From: Leptospiraceae bacterium
GTDB lineage: Bacteria; Spirochaetota; Leptospiria; Leptospirales; Leptospiraceae
NCBI GenBank assembly: GCA_947458405.1
Contig: CANGZW010000034.1
Coordinates: 1-33,393 of the forward strand
Direction of reading: 5' to 3'
Length of the DNA: 33,393 bases
Every line of letters starts with the position of its first letter. The first letter of the stretch is position 1. The notes below the pieces were generated by a model. It was not told the origin of the DNA. It saw nothing but the letters and a program-made list of their open reading frames with translations, and did no database searches. Positions 25,815-33,393 of the stretch are shown here, in pieces. The translations under genes and the position numbers were made by a program.

Positions 25815-28800
25815 ATGAAATCGATTGTAGAATTTTTCTTAAAAAGACCAATGATTGCAAATCTAATTATTATTCTAGTATTTGGATTAGGAATATTTTC
25901 AATATTAAATTTGAGAAAAGAGGCTTTTCCAGAGATTACCATGGGAAGGTTTACTATTACTAGTATATATCCGGGAGCTTCTGCTTCGGATGTAGAGATT
26001 AATCTTACAGTTCCCATTGAGGATGCTATTAAAGAATTAGAAAATATTCAAGAGATAACATCAATTTCTAGAGAAGGAATGTCAATTGTCAATATTTTAG
26101 CAGATGAAAATATATCTAAAGAAAATTTGAATAAATTACAGAGGGATATTGATAATAAAATCAATAATATATCAAATTTACCGCGCAATTTAAAAGGAAA
26201 ACCTGAGATACAAGAAATAACTTCTAGTGAACTACCAATTATAGAGCTTGCTTTTGAGGGATCGTATGACGATTTAAAAGATTTTATTTTTGATTTTAAA
26301 GAGGAATTACTTCTCATAAAAGGTGTTTCAAAAATTAAGGTCATTGGGATTGGTGAAAAAGAAATTCATATTTTAGTGGATCCCCAAAAAGCAAAAAAGG
26401 AATATGTTGATCTTTTGACTATAGCTCAGGCTATTCGTAAAAGAAACTTAGATGGGAGTGGGGGGACAATAAAATCATTCTTATCTGAAAAAAAGATTGT
26501 ATCGTACGATAAAATTATATCACCCGAAGAAATTTTAAATACAGTAATACGCATGAGTCCTGATGGATTTGGGGTAAAATTAAGCCAGGTGGCGGAGATT
26601 GAGATACATGAAGAGGATTTAAAATTAAAAGTTGTAAATAATTCTAAACAGGGAGCGAATCTTTTAATATCAAAAAAAAGTAATGCAGATATTATTAAAA
26701 CTTTAGATGAAATTTCCCTTTATTTGGATGCTAGAAAATTTCCTAGAAATATTACCATGACAAAATTGAATGATAACTCTAAGTTAACTAGAAATAGAAT
26801 TAATCTTGTTCTAGGAAATGCTCTCTTAGGATTTTTTTTAGTAAATGTAGTCCTTTTTCTAACATTTGATATCAAGACAGCCTTTTGGACGGCTTTTGGG
26901 ATTCCTTTTTCGATGATGGGGTGTATGATTTTTTTGTACTTCGCAAATAGCTCATTGAATATGTTTGTTTTGGGTGGATTTATTCTGGTAGTTGGAATGT
27001 TAGTGGATGATGCGATTGTTATTTCTGATTCAATCAATTCGTATATCGAAAAAGGATTTACGGCTATGGAGTCAGCAAAAAGTGGAGTAAATGATGTTTG
27101 GTTACCCGTGCTTGCCTCATCAACTACAACAATGGCCGCTTTTTCTCCTTTGGTAAGTATAGGAGGACTTCCGGGAAAGTTTATTTGGATTATTCCTGCA
27201 ATTGTCATACTTTGTTTGGGAATATCATTATTTGAAGGATATTTTTTGCTTCCCGTGCACTTATCTCATTCTGCAAATAAGAGAGTCGAAAGAAAAAAAC
27301 TAATAACACTTCTAGAAAATTATTATGAAAAGTTATTAAGAAAAGTACTACAACATAAGAAATTATTTTTATTGTTTACATTCCTTTTATTTTTACTTAC
27401 TATATTTGTTACCAAAAAATATATTAAGGTAGATCCTTTTCCACAAGAGGCTTCGGAGGGTTTTATAATCAATCTTAGTATAGAAAAAGGCTCCACTATT
27501 GATAAGACAGAGTCAATTGTAGAAGAACTCGGAACTTATATTTCCACACTTTCTAAAACTGAAATTTTAGGTACTACTTCTAGAGTGGGAACAAATAGCG
27601 AAATGACTACTCTCGAAAGGGGAAGTATGAGTAACTCTGCGGTTCTATTTGTTTATCTAACCTCATTTGAAATGAGAAAAAGAACTGCAGAAGAAATAAG
27701 AAAAAGTACAATTGAGGCAATAGAAAAAAGGGAAGTACATTCAAAAATAAGTAGTTTAACTTCTCATATAATTCGTTTTGGACCTCCCCTCGGTAAACCT
27801 TTTGAAGTAAGAGTAATACACAATGATTTTGAAGTCCGAAGAAAAAAAGTCAATGAAATCAAAGAATTCTTGAAATCTATTACAGGAGTGTATGATATAG
27901 ATGATGATGAAATCATAGGAAAGGATGAAATAAATCTTGAAATAAATCATACTTTACTATCAGGGGCAGGTTTGACAGTAGAGGATGTATTACAAACAAT
28001 CGGATATGCTTTTGAAGGGAGGATTGTGAGTGATATTCTTTCCGTTGATAAAAGTACAAATTTTAGATTAAAACTCAAAACAGGTTTAATAGATGAAAAA
28101 GAAATTGTTTCAAATATACCTATATTAAATAGAGCAGGGCAGGAAATAAAATTAGGATCAATCATATCAACAAAAGAAAGAAATTCCATTGAAGAATATA
28201 AGCATATCAATAAAAAAAGATATACAAATGTTTATGGTAATATAAATAAAGATATTATTTCCACAGAGATTGTCTTACAAAAAATTAAAGAGAATTTTAG
28301 TTCTACTGATGATATAAAAATAGAATTTGCGGGAGAGCCCATTGAAAATTCAAAAATTTTCAAAAATTTAGGAATTGCTGCAATTTTTGCTTTTGTTATG
28401 GTTTATTTAATCATTTCTCTAATTTTTAATTCTTATAAGAAACCTATAATTGTGATACTTGCAATTCCCTTGGGGATAATCGGTGTTTTTTTATCAATCT
28501 TTATGCATGGTATGGCTATCTCAATGTTTGTCGGAATAGCCCTCATTGGATTGATGGGAGTGATTGTCAATAATTCTATCATAATGGTATATATATCTTC
28601 GAACCAAAACGATGATTTATCCAATGATGAGACTATCATTAATGTTGCCAAATCCAGATTAAGACCAATTTTATTGACTACAATCACTACAATTTTTGGT
28701 CTTTTACCTACTGGATATGGAATAGGTGGATATGATCCTGTATTGAGTCCTATGAGCCTTGCACTCTCGTATGGATTACTTTTTGGTACAGTAATTATTT

Positions 28801-28847
28801 TATTTTTTATACCAACGGTTTATTCTCTGACTAAAAAATATTTATAA
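25815..28847 (+). CDS. RND-family efflux permease (AcrB/MdtC-like)
   Basis: The 1010-residue inner-membrane transporter has the hallmark RND layout: a first membrane helix after MKSIVEFFLKRPMIANLIII, a large periplasmic loop (about 30-330), a block of membrane helices, a second periplasmic loop (about 550-850) and a final helix block. The proton-relay motif VGMLVDDAIVISDS carries the two aspartates D398-D399. PLGIIGVFLSIFMHG and NSIIMVYISS are from the second helix half. Tripartite pumps need a membrane-fusion protein and an outer-membrane channel, and neither is in the window next to it, so it may be an orphan pump or share partners. GGAGGA precedes the ATG. The substrate is unknown. Confidence 0.93.
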   Translation: MKSIVEFFLKRPMIANLIIILVFGLGIFSILNLRKEAFPEITMGRFTITSIYPGASASDVEINLTVPIEDAIKELENIQEITSISREGMSIVNILADENISKENLNKLQRDIDNKINNISNLPRNLKGKPEIQEITSSELPIIELAFEGSYDDLKDFIFDFKEELLLIKGVSKIKVIGIGEKEIHILVDPQKAKKEYVDLLTIAQAIRKRNLDGSGGTIKSFLSEKKIVSYDKIISPEEILNTVIRMSPDGFGVKLSQVAEIEIHEEDLKLKVVNNSKQGANLLISKKSNADIIKTLDEISLYLDARKFPRNITMTKLNDNSKLTRNRINLVLGNALLGFFLVNVVLFLTFDIKTAFWTAFGIPFSMMGCMIFLYFANSSLNMFVLGGFILVVGMLVDDAIVISDSINSYIEKGFTAMESAKSGVNDVWLPVLASSTTTMAAFSPLVSIGGLPGKFIWIIPAIVILCLGISLFEGYFLLPVHLSHSANKRVERKKLITLLENYYEKLLRKVLQHKKLFLLFTFLLFLLTIFVTKKYIKVDPFPQEASEGFIINLSIEKGSTIDKTESIVEELGTYISTLSKTEILGTTSRVGTNSEMTTLERGSMSNSAVLFVYLTSFEMRKRTAEEIRKSTIEAIEKREVHSKISSLTSHIIRFGPPLGKPFEVRVIHNDFEVRRKKVNEIKEFLKSITGVYDIDDDEIIGKDEINLEINHTLLSGAGLTVEDVLQTIGYAFEGRIVSDILSVDKSTNFRLKLKTGLIDEKEIVSNIPILNRAGQEIKLGSIISTKERNSIEEYKHINKKRYTNVYGNINKDIISTEIVLQKIKENFSSTDDIKIEFAGEPIENSKIFKNLGIAAIFAFVMVYLIISLIFNSYKKPIIVILAIPLGIIGVFLSIFMHGMAISMFVGIALIGLMGVIVNNSIIMVYISSNQNDDLSNDETIINVAKSRLRPILLTTITTIFGLLPTGYGIGGYDPVLSPMSLALSYGLLFGTVIILFFIPTVYSLTKKYL

Positions 28848-28867
28848 AACCGATATTTTAAAGGAGC

Positions 28868-30475
28868 ATGAAGCAATATATCAAATATTCCCTTATTTCT
28901 ATTCCCTATGGTATTTACTTTTTATTGAGTTATATAGATTCAGTGTGGTTTTTTTTTGGAGAGAGAGAAATCTATAGAAAGATAATTTTAATTGGTTTTG
29001 TAGTTCATTTGTCTTATCTTTATTATATTCAAAAAAATAGCTACCTTTCATTTATTCAAAATAAAAATGTCGGGATGACTATTAGTTTTCTTGGATTTTT
29101 AGGATTTATTTTTTTTCCCATTCAGAATTTGAATTTAGGGGATGGAATACTATTGGTTGAAAATGCAATTTTAGAAAATTTGACTTATGGTTATACTGTG
29201 ATACCTGATGAAATTTTGGAAGGTATAGTGCATTCGACTGTATTTTTACTTTTAAAAAATTATACTATTAATCCCATGATTGCATATAAAATAGTAAGCA
29301 CTTTAATGGGTGCTATTTTTTTAGGTGTCTTATTTATTAATTTTAAAGGTACAAAAGAATATTTTTTGATAGTAATCCTTTTTTTATCTCAGGGAGGAAG
29401 TTTACTCTTTTATGGATACACCGAAAACTATACAATTGTATCACTTTTGATCTTTGTAACTATTCTTTATGGTTTCAATCAATTAAAAAAGAAAGAATAT
29501 TCAACTAAATCTATCATTTTTATTGCACTATTGGCTGGATTTTCAGCTCTTACTCATTTGATCTCTGGATTTATGGCATTGGGTTTAATTTACTTTTGTA
29601 TAATAGTATCAAATGAAAATAATGAATCGATAAAAATTTTGGATAATAAAGAATTTTATAAAAATGCGGGTATGGCTTTAGGTTTTGCGTTAGGTGTAAT
29701 TATTCCCGTTTATTTTTATTTCCTATTTTTTTCTGATTTAAGAATTGAAATCGGACTGGCTCATGCAGTACACCCTCCATTTCTTACTTTAAAGAAAATT
29801 TTTACATTCAATCATTTTAAGGATTTGGCATTGGAATCAATATTTATGGTTATGCCATTGGCTTTTAGTTTAAAATATATTTATTTCACTGATAAAAAAT
29901 TCTTACTTAGTATTTTAAACAAAAATGAATTTCGATTTTTAATCCTAATATTTTTAGGATTTTTTATGCATTTTTTAACATATAATCCTTTGTTGGGGTA
30001 TCCTTCCGATTGGGATTTGATGGGTTTTATTTGGATACCTCTATTTTTATTTGTAGTACAATTGGCAATAGAAAACCAAAAACCGTTTATAGAAATTATC
30101 CCCCTATATGTAGTACTTTATGTAGTAATCCTCTTTCATGCTCACAATTTAAAGATAACTGAAGTTCAGGCCTCAAAAATTGTCTTTTTAGAGGATAGTA
30201 TAAGGGAATTTTTAAAGGAATACAAACTCACCGAAAATAATATAGATGCAAAATTCAAAAAGAGCTATTTACATACGGGATATTTTTTATTTCGAACCCA
30301 TCAAAAAATCAAAAGGGAAGGGGATGAGGAGCTTTTGAGAATGAATGAGTCTCTCCAAAAAGAGTTTCGGGGTGGGGAAATCATAAAGGACAGGGAAAAA
30401 TGGAAGGTATTTTTAAGCAATGCGACAGAATTCCACCATTTGTATCTAGAAAGAATTGAAAAAAACCACAAATAG
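28868..30475 (+). CDS. Polytopic membrane protein, possibly a GT-C-type glycosyltransferase
   Basis: The 535-residue protein has about ten to twelve hydrophobic helices in its first 430 residues and a hydrophilic, charged C-terminal tail of about 100. Features that recall GT-C glycosyltransferases are the acidic first loop (NLNLGDGILLVENAI), the segment GGSLLFYGYTENYTIVSLLI, TLYGFNQLKKKEYSTK between helices, and LGYPSDWDLMGFIWIPLF late in the core. The acceptor and donor cannot be deduced, and a non-enzymatic membrane protein is also possible. AAGGAGC precedes the ATG, 20 bases after the RND stop, so both probably belong to one transcript. Confidence 0.7.
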   Translation: MKQYIKYSLISIPYGIYFLLSYIDSVWFFFGEREIYRKIILIGFVVHLSYLYYIQKNSYLSFIQNKNVGMTISFLGFLGFIFFPIQNLNLGDGILLVENAILENLTYGYTVIPDEILEGIVHSTVFLLLKNYTINPMIAYKIVSTLMGAIFLGVLFINFKGTKEYFLIVILFLSQGGSLLFYGYTENYTIVSLLIFVTILYGFNQLKKKEYSTKSIIFIALLAGFSALTHLISGFMALGLIYFCIIVSNENNESIKILDNKEFYKNAGMALGFALGVIIPVYFYFLFFSDLRIEIGLAHAVHPPFLTLKKIFTFNHFKDLALESIFMVMPLAFSLKYIYFTDKKFLLSILNKNEFRFLILIFLGFFMHFLTYNPLLGYPSDWDLMGFIWIPLFLFVVQLAIENQKPFIEIIPLYVVLYVVILFHAHNLKITEVQASKIVFLEDSIREFLKEYKLTENNIDAKFKKSYLHTGYFLFRTHQKIKREGDEELLRMNESLQKEFRGGEIIKDREKWKVFLSNATEFHHLYLERIEKNHK

Positions 30476-30477
30476 GA

Positions 30478-30525
30478 TAGAAATTTAGGAAACAAATTGA
30501 AAAAACTCTTTAGGGAAAATTTCTA
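30478..30525. repeat. 9-base inverted repeat upstream of flgF
   Basis: TAGAAATTT at 30478-30486 and its exact reverse complement AAATTTCTA at 30517-30525 are separated by 30 bases in the gap between the membrane-protein stop and the flgF start. It could be a hairpin or an operator pair, but the arms are AT-rich and chance is a real alternative. A purine-rich GAGGTAG before the flgF ATG is the ribosome site. Confidence 0.4.
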
Positions 30526-30558
30526 AACTGTCGTTATATAGAGAGTAGAGGTAGTAGA

Positions 30559-31425
30559 ATGCTTAGAGGAATATATACAGGTGCAAATGGGATGATATCC
30601 CAACAGGTGAGAATGGATGTGATTGCTAACAATTTAGCAAATGCGGACAAAACAGCCTTTAAGCGAGATACAACCATCTTTAAAACATTTCCCGAAATGC
30701 TCATTCATAGGTATGACGAAGATGGAGTGGGTAAGATGCCCCTAGGTTCTTATGATACTGCTCCTGTAGTCGGAAAGCTAGGCCTCGGAACAGAAATCAA
30801 TGAAATATATACAAGATTTGAACAGGGAGCTGTCAAGAAGACAGACAATACTTTTGATCTTATGCTCAATGATAAGCCCGGTGTAGAGAAGCCTTCTTTT
30901 TTTGTTGTGATGACAAATAGGGGAGAGCGTCTTACAAGAAGTGGATCTTTTGTACTCGATACAAAGGGTTATTTGGTAACACCCCAAGGGTTTCCTCTTA
31001 TGGGCGAAAAAGGACCCATTCAGGTAACACGTTCTAATTTCTTGGTCAAAGAAAACGGGGAAATTATGATAAATGCTGATGTTGGAAATGAGCCCCGTAC
31101 TACAACTTCTACAGATCATAACCGTTTTAGCAATCCTGTAACACTAGATAAGTTAAAAATCAGAACAGTAGAAAACCCCCGTCATCTCGACAAAGAGGGG
31201 GATTCTTTTTATGCAGATACCCCCGAAAGCGGTGAGCCCATGCCTTTCCCGAATGCAAACTACGAGCCTGAAATTTTACAGGGCTATTTAGAGACTTCTA
31301 ATGTTCAGGTAGTTACCGAAATGGTGGAAATGATTGAAGTCAACCGTGCCTATGAAGCCAATGCTAAAGCTATGCAGACACATGATCAGTTATTGGGTAG
31401 GTTGATTAATGAGGTGGCTCGTTAG
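30559..31425 (+). CDS. flgF: Flagellar rod/basal-body protein FlgF (FlgF/FlgG family, FlhO-type)
   Basis: FlgF and FlgG form the flagellar rod in the periplasm. The N-terminus [20 protein letters not shown] with [16 protein letters not shown] is the axial-protein signature for export and coiled-coil packing. The middle shows the Flg-type beta region ([20 protein letters not shown]). The C-terminal motif [20 protein letters not shown] leads to [20 protein letters not shown], the second helical half. At 288 residues it is slightly longer than FlgG (about 260), which with family features favours FlgF. It is separated here from the export operon by other genes. The expected downstream flgG is absent and a transposase remnant overlaps the last 12 codons on the other strand. 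Confidence 0.88.
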   Translation: MLRGIYTGANGMISQQVRMDVIANNLANADKTAFKRDTTIFKTFPEMLIHRYDEDGVGKMPLGSYDTAPVVGKLGLGTEINEIYTRFEQGAVKKTDNTFDLMLNDKPGVEKPSFFVVMTNRGERLTRSGSFVLDTKGYLVTPQGFPLMGEKGPIQVTRSNFLVKENGEIMINADVGNEPRTTTSTDHNRFSNPVTLDKLKIRTVENPRHLDKEGDSFYADTPESGEPMPFPNANYEPEILQGYLETSNVQVVTEMVEMIEVNRAYEANAKAMQTHDQLLGRLINEVAR

Positions 31426-32001
31426 GGATTCCTTACTCACTAATCCCAAATAACCACTTTCATTAGGACATGCCTTATTAACTAATAAGCCTATCCCATA
31501 GTGTCTCAAATTAGCCATTAAGCTATATTCAGATAAATACAATCCTGCATTCTCTGGTTTAAAGTAACAATACGACCTGAATGCAGTCTTAAGATTATTA
31601 TTATACCCCTCAGCTACCTGATTGTGTATTCCATTCTGACACCAACGATTCCCACTGAACCTGTATCTCTTATCTCTGCTCTTTAAACTATGATTTACCA
31701 TTCTGTGATTCTTGTAGATCCCCTGTAGAAAAGGGTAGCCCTCATCTGTGAAAATCCTTGAGTGCTTGGGAATGAACTCTACAATCTGGGAACCCAAGGA
31801 TTGAGTCGTTTGATCTGTGATATACTGGTAGATTACCCCTCCGCCTTTGATGGCTATTGTATGCACCAGAGACCCAATCTGTTTGCCCCCCAAGGAATCC
31901 GATAGATAGATACTTGCTGTCTGCCCTCCATGCCTGTGTCTCTTTCTCCCCTTATTCGCTCTCTGGCTTGCCGAAAACAAAACGAGAGTGTCTGCGTTCA
32001 C
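31390..32001 (-). mobile_element. Truncated IS1595-type (ISXO2-like) transposase gene
   Basis: The frame matches the C-terminal two thirds of a DDE transposase of the IS1595/ISXO2-like kind: RIFTDEGYPFLQGI with the second catalytic Asp, VNHSLKSRDKRY, and QVAEGYNNNLKTAFRSY with the catalytic Glu region. Full-length relatives are roughly 300 residues with an N-terminal zinc ribbon; here 203 remain, from a GTG start, and the N-terminal part is missing. A possible first Asp lies in NADTLVLFSAS. The frame is open upstream only to a stop at 32068-32070, with unrelated peptide. The last 12 codons read antisense through the end of flgF, so the original C-terminus was probably lost. It is very likely inactive. 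Confidence 0.75.
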
Positions 32002-32138
32002 AAGGGTATTAACGAAAGGGAATGGGGTGTGTAAGAAAAAGAAATCAATTCCCTGAACCTCAAATAATTAGATAACAATAAGCCTATATTGCATTTGAAA
32101 ATGTGTTCTTACAGATAGAATTAATTTAAAGTTTTAAT

Positions 32139-32429
32139 CTAAGTAATTATTAAGGGAAATCTATTTTTTGAGAAAAGTATTCCATTTATCTTTTTAACGT
32201 GGATATGGTTTAGTCCCAATGTTTTGAAAATATAAGTTTGGTCTTGGGAGGAAGGATTATCTTCATCAACTTTAGTTGGGAGATATCTCTTTATAATAAC
32301 TTCATCTTCATTGGAATTTACATCCAAAACCTCATAAGCATATTTGCTCTGGAAGTTTATGATAGTGGCTCCTTTTCCTACAATGGGAAAATTATCTGAG
32401 GTGTTATCTGATTCATGAACAGTATTCAT
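32139..32429 (-). CDS. Small hypothetical protein
   Basis: The 96-residue product is soluble and acidic, with no cysteine, signal peptide or recognised domain. Its middle has beta-strand-like alternation (GKGATIINFQSKYAYEVLDV, then DEVIIKRYLP). AGGAGAG, six bases before the ATG at 32429, strongly supports a real gene. It lies between the transposase remnant and the DUF1810 gene, in a region of short, apparently unrelated genes. The 219 bases between it and the DUF1810 stop hold no complete gene, only a short remnant-like frame. Confidence 0.6.
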   Translation of the reverse strand: MNTVHESDNTSDNFPIVGKGATIINFQSKYAYEVLDVNSNEDEVIIKRYLPTKVDEDNPSSQDQTYIFKTLGLNHIHVKKINGILFSKNRFPLIIT

Positions 32430-32648
32430 TTGCTCTCTCCTATAAATATAAATTTAGCAATCGCCTGAGTATCATCCTATCAGAGAAAAAAATATCGGTG
32501 AATATTTTTTTGGGATTTTTAAAAAAAGTGAGCCTAAAATTTTAATCCGAGACATCAAAATAACCTTAGAATCTGGAGTTTTGCCCGGATAACTTTGAAC
32601 CTATTTTAGAAAAGATTACTTACGAGGATGGAATAAAATCTTTGGAAT

Positions 32649-33080
32649 TTAACTCTTAATTTCTCTTAAGATTTCAACAGTTTTCTCATCAAACTCTCCC
32701 TCAAAGAATTTTTGAATCACCTTTTGGAATAGATTGTTCTCAGTCCCTTCAGCAATAGAAAAAAGTGTCATACAGGATTTTAATTTTAAATCATCGGGAT
32801 AGCCAAAGATATTTGTGGGATCGGTTTCTTCTAAATCAAGAAGAACTTCTGTAATTTCTTTAAGACATTTTCCTAAGATTTCATGGTTTAGGAAGTCTTT
32901 GGCTTCTGTTAGAGACTCGATGGAGTAGAATTGGGCGGTTGATGAAAATCCCAATCCTTTGATTTGAGGGAAAATGTACCACATCCAGTGGGTTTCTTTT
33001 CGACCATTTTTTATTTCGGACAGGGCAGTTGAATAGGAGCTCTCCTGAGCAGTCAGGAATTTGTTTAAGTTTGGATTCAT
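32649..33080 (-). CDS. DUF1810 family protein
   Basis: The 143-residue protein matches the DUF1810 family in length and motifs: NKFLTAQESSYSTALSEIKN near the start, then GRKETHWMWYIFPQIKGLG, FYSIESLTEAKDFLNHEILG, and the DDLKLKSCMTLFSIAEG region. The W-M-W-Y-I-F-P-Q-I-K-G-L-G stretch is distinctive. The family's biochemical role is not well established. AAGGAG precedes the ATG at 33080. It is divergent from the zinc-ribbon gene across a 115-base AT-rich gap and appears to be a single-gene unit in the accessory end of the window. Confidence 0.88.
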   Translation of the reverse strand: MNPNLNKFLTAQESSYSTALSEIKNGRKETHWMWYIFPQIKGLGFSSTAQFYSIESLTEAKDFLNHEILGKCLKEITEVLLDLEETDPTNIFGYPDDLKLKSCMTLFSIAEGTENNLFQKVIQKFFEGEFDEKTVEILREIKS

Positions 33081-33195
33081 GGGGTAACTCCTTTTATAAA
33101 AAAAATGATTGTTTTTTATAAAATAAATTTAAATATTCTAAAATAAATTTGCATAAATAGATTTAGTTTTTCTCAAAGATTCATAGGAGTAAATC

Positions 33196-33393
33196 ATGAG
33201 CAACACAGAGTACATAAGCACAATTGAGTGCCCTAAATGTCGACTGAAAAATATCGCTGGATCTAAGTTTTGTGAAGATTGTGGTACGCCACTCATCTCA
33301 TCTATTCCCATTATATGCGTAAAATGCAGGGCTGAGAATACTTCAACTGCCAAATTCTGTAATGATTGTGGAAGCACTCTAATTATAAATGAA
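33196..33393 (+). CDS. Tandem zinc-ribbon protein (N-terminal part, cut by window end)
   Basis: An ATG at 33196 with AGGAG at 33185-33189 opens a frame that runs uninterrupted to the end of the window (66 codons). It encodes two similar zinc ribbons: CPKC (near residues 12-15) with CEDCG, and CVKC (near 41-44) with CNDCG, as in double zinc-ribbon (DZANK-type) N-terminal domains. Such tandem ribbons often front regulatory or signalling proteins, but the rest of this protein is outside the window. The opposite-strand frame over the same bases (33138-33377) is a shadow. Confidence 0.82.
   Translation, partial: MSNTEYISTIECPKCRLKNIAGSKFCEDCGTPLISSIPIICVKCRAENTSTAKFCNDCGSTLIINE

Noticed and set aside
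26720-27208. 162-codon minus-strand frame inside the RND gene
   Set aside because: The RND frame carries the conserved VDDAI motif here; the reverse frame has no recognisable domain.
30497-30540. Sigma-70 promoter upstream of flgF using TTGAAA and TATATA
   Set aside because: The two elements are about 32 bases apart, far from the usual 17.
31484-32087. 11-base direct repeat AATAAGCCTAT at 31484-31494 and 32077-32087
   Set aside because: One copy lies inside the transposase coding sequence and the other outside its frame. It is too short and AT-rich to call a target duplication.
32570-32659. Short plus-strand frame ending EKITYEDGIKSLEFNS before a stop
   Set aside because: It looks protein-like, but it is under 30 codons, has no start, is preceded by stops, and overlaps the end of the DUF1810 gene. 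At most it is a gene remnant; not supportable as a feature.
33138-33377. 79-codon open frame on the minus strand at the window end
   Set aside because: It is the shadow of the plus-strand tandem zinc-ribbon gene, which has a ribosome site and eight well-spaced cysteines.

Overview
The window is an AT-rich chromosomal segment from a spirochaete, most likely of the Leptospiraceae. That assignment rests on the gene content: an export-apparatus operon in the order fliP-fliQ-fliR-flhB-flhA-flhF-flhG-(small membrane protein)-sigma-28, a rod/hook gene of the flgF/flgG type, spirochaete-style lipoprotein signal peptides, and a PilZ-like protein of a kind I associate with Leptospira. No database search was possible, so family calls come from motifs and remembered sequence patterns.

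Layout. (1) 1-8.47 kb, plus strand: a tightly packed periplasmic-flagellum operon. It runs from the C-terminal part of FliP (cut by the window edge) through the FlhF/FlhG pair that sets flagellar number and position, an unrecognised two-helix membrane protein, and a FliA/WhiG sigma factor, and closes at a strong hairpin terminator. (2) 8.48-10.4 kb, plus: a lipoprotein and an exported amidohydrolase-like protein that seems to have lost its metal ligands. (3) 10.4-16.8 kb, minus: a probable operon read as enoyl-CoA hydratase-like, recO, argS, cinA, a beta-propeller-like protein and a YkgJ-type cysteine-cluster protein, with three genes linked by 4-base overlaps. (4) 16.9-19.4 kb: a PilZ-type protein (plus) convergent with a membrane-anchored TPR protein (minus). 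(5) 19.6-22.4 kb, plus: a small membrane protein, a stand-alone GHKL ATPase, an SDR reductase and a terminator, then an ArsR-type regulator coupled to a cysteine-free thioredoxin-like exported protein. (6) 22.4-25.6 kb, minus: a coiled-coil OmpA protein and a serine-hydrolase lipoprotein. (7) 25.8-30.5 kb, plus: an RND exporter and a polytopic membrane protein. (8) 30.6-31.4 kb: flgF. (9) 31.4-33.4 kb: an accessory end with a truncated IS1595-type transposase abutting flgF, a small hypothetical, a DUF1810 protein and the start of a tandem zinc-ribbon gene running off the window.

How the parts fit. Region 1 builds and positions the flagellar type III export gate and supplies the late-gene sigma factor. 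The flgF gene at 30.6 kb belongs to the same organelle but sits alone next to a transposon remnant. The PilZ-type gene carries a sigma-28-like -10 element directly upstream, which would tie it to motility. Most other genes are housekeeping (argS, recO, cinA) or envelope functions. I see no defence island, prophage, CRISPR array, rRNA or tRNA. The most interesting leads are small: lost catalytic residues in three enzyme-like proteins, an unexplained membrane protein inside the flagellar operon, and a cysteine-free regulator/redoxin-like pair.
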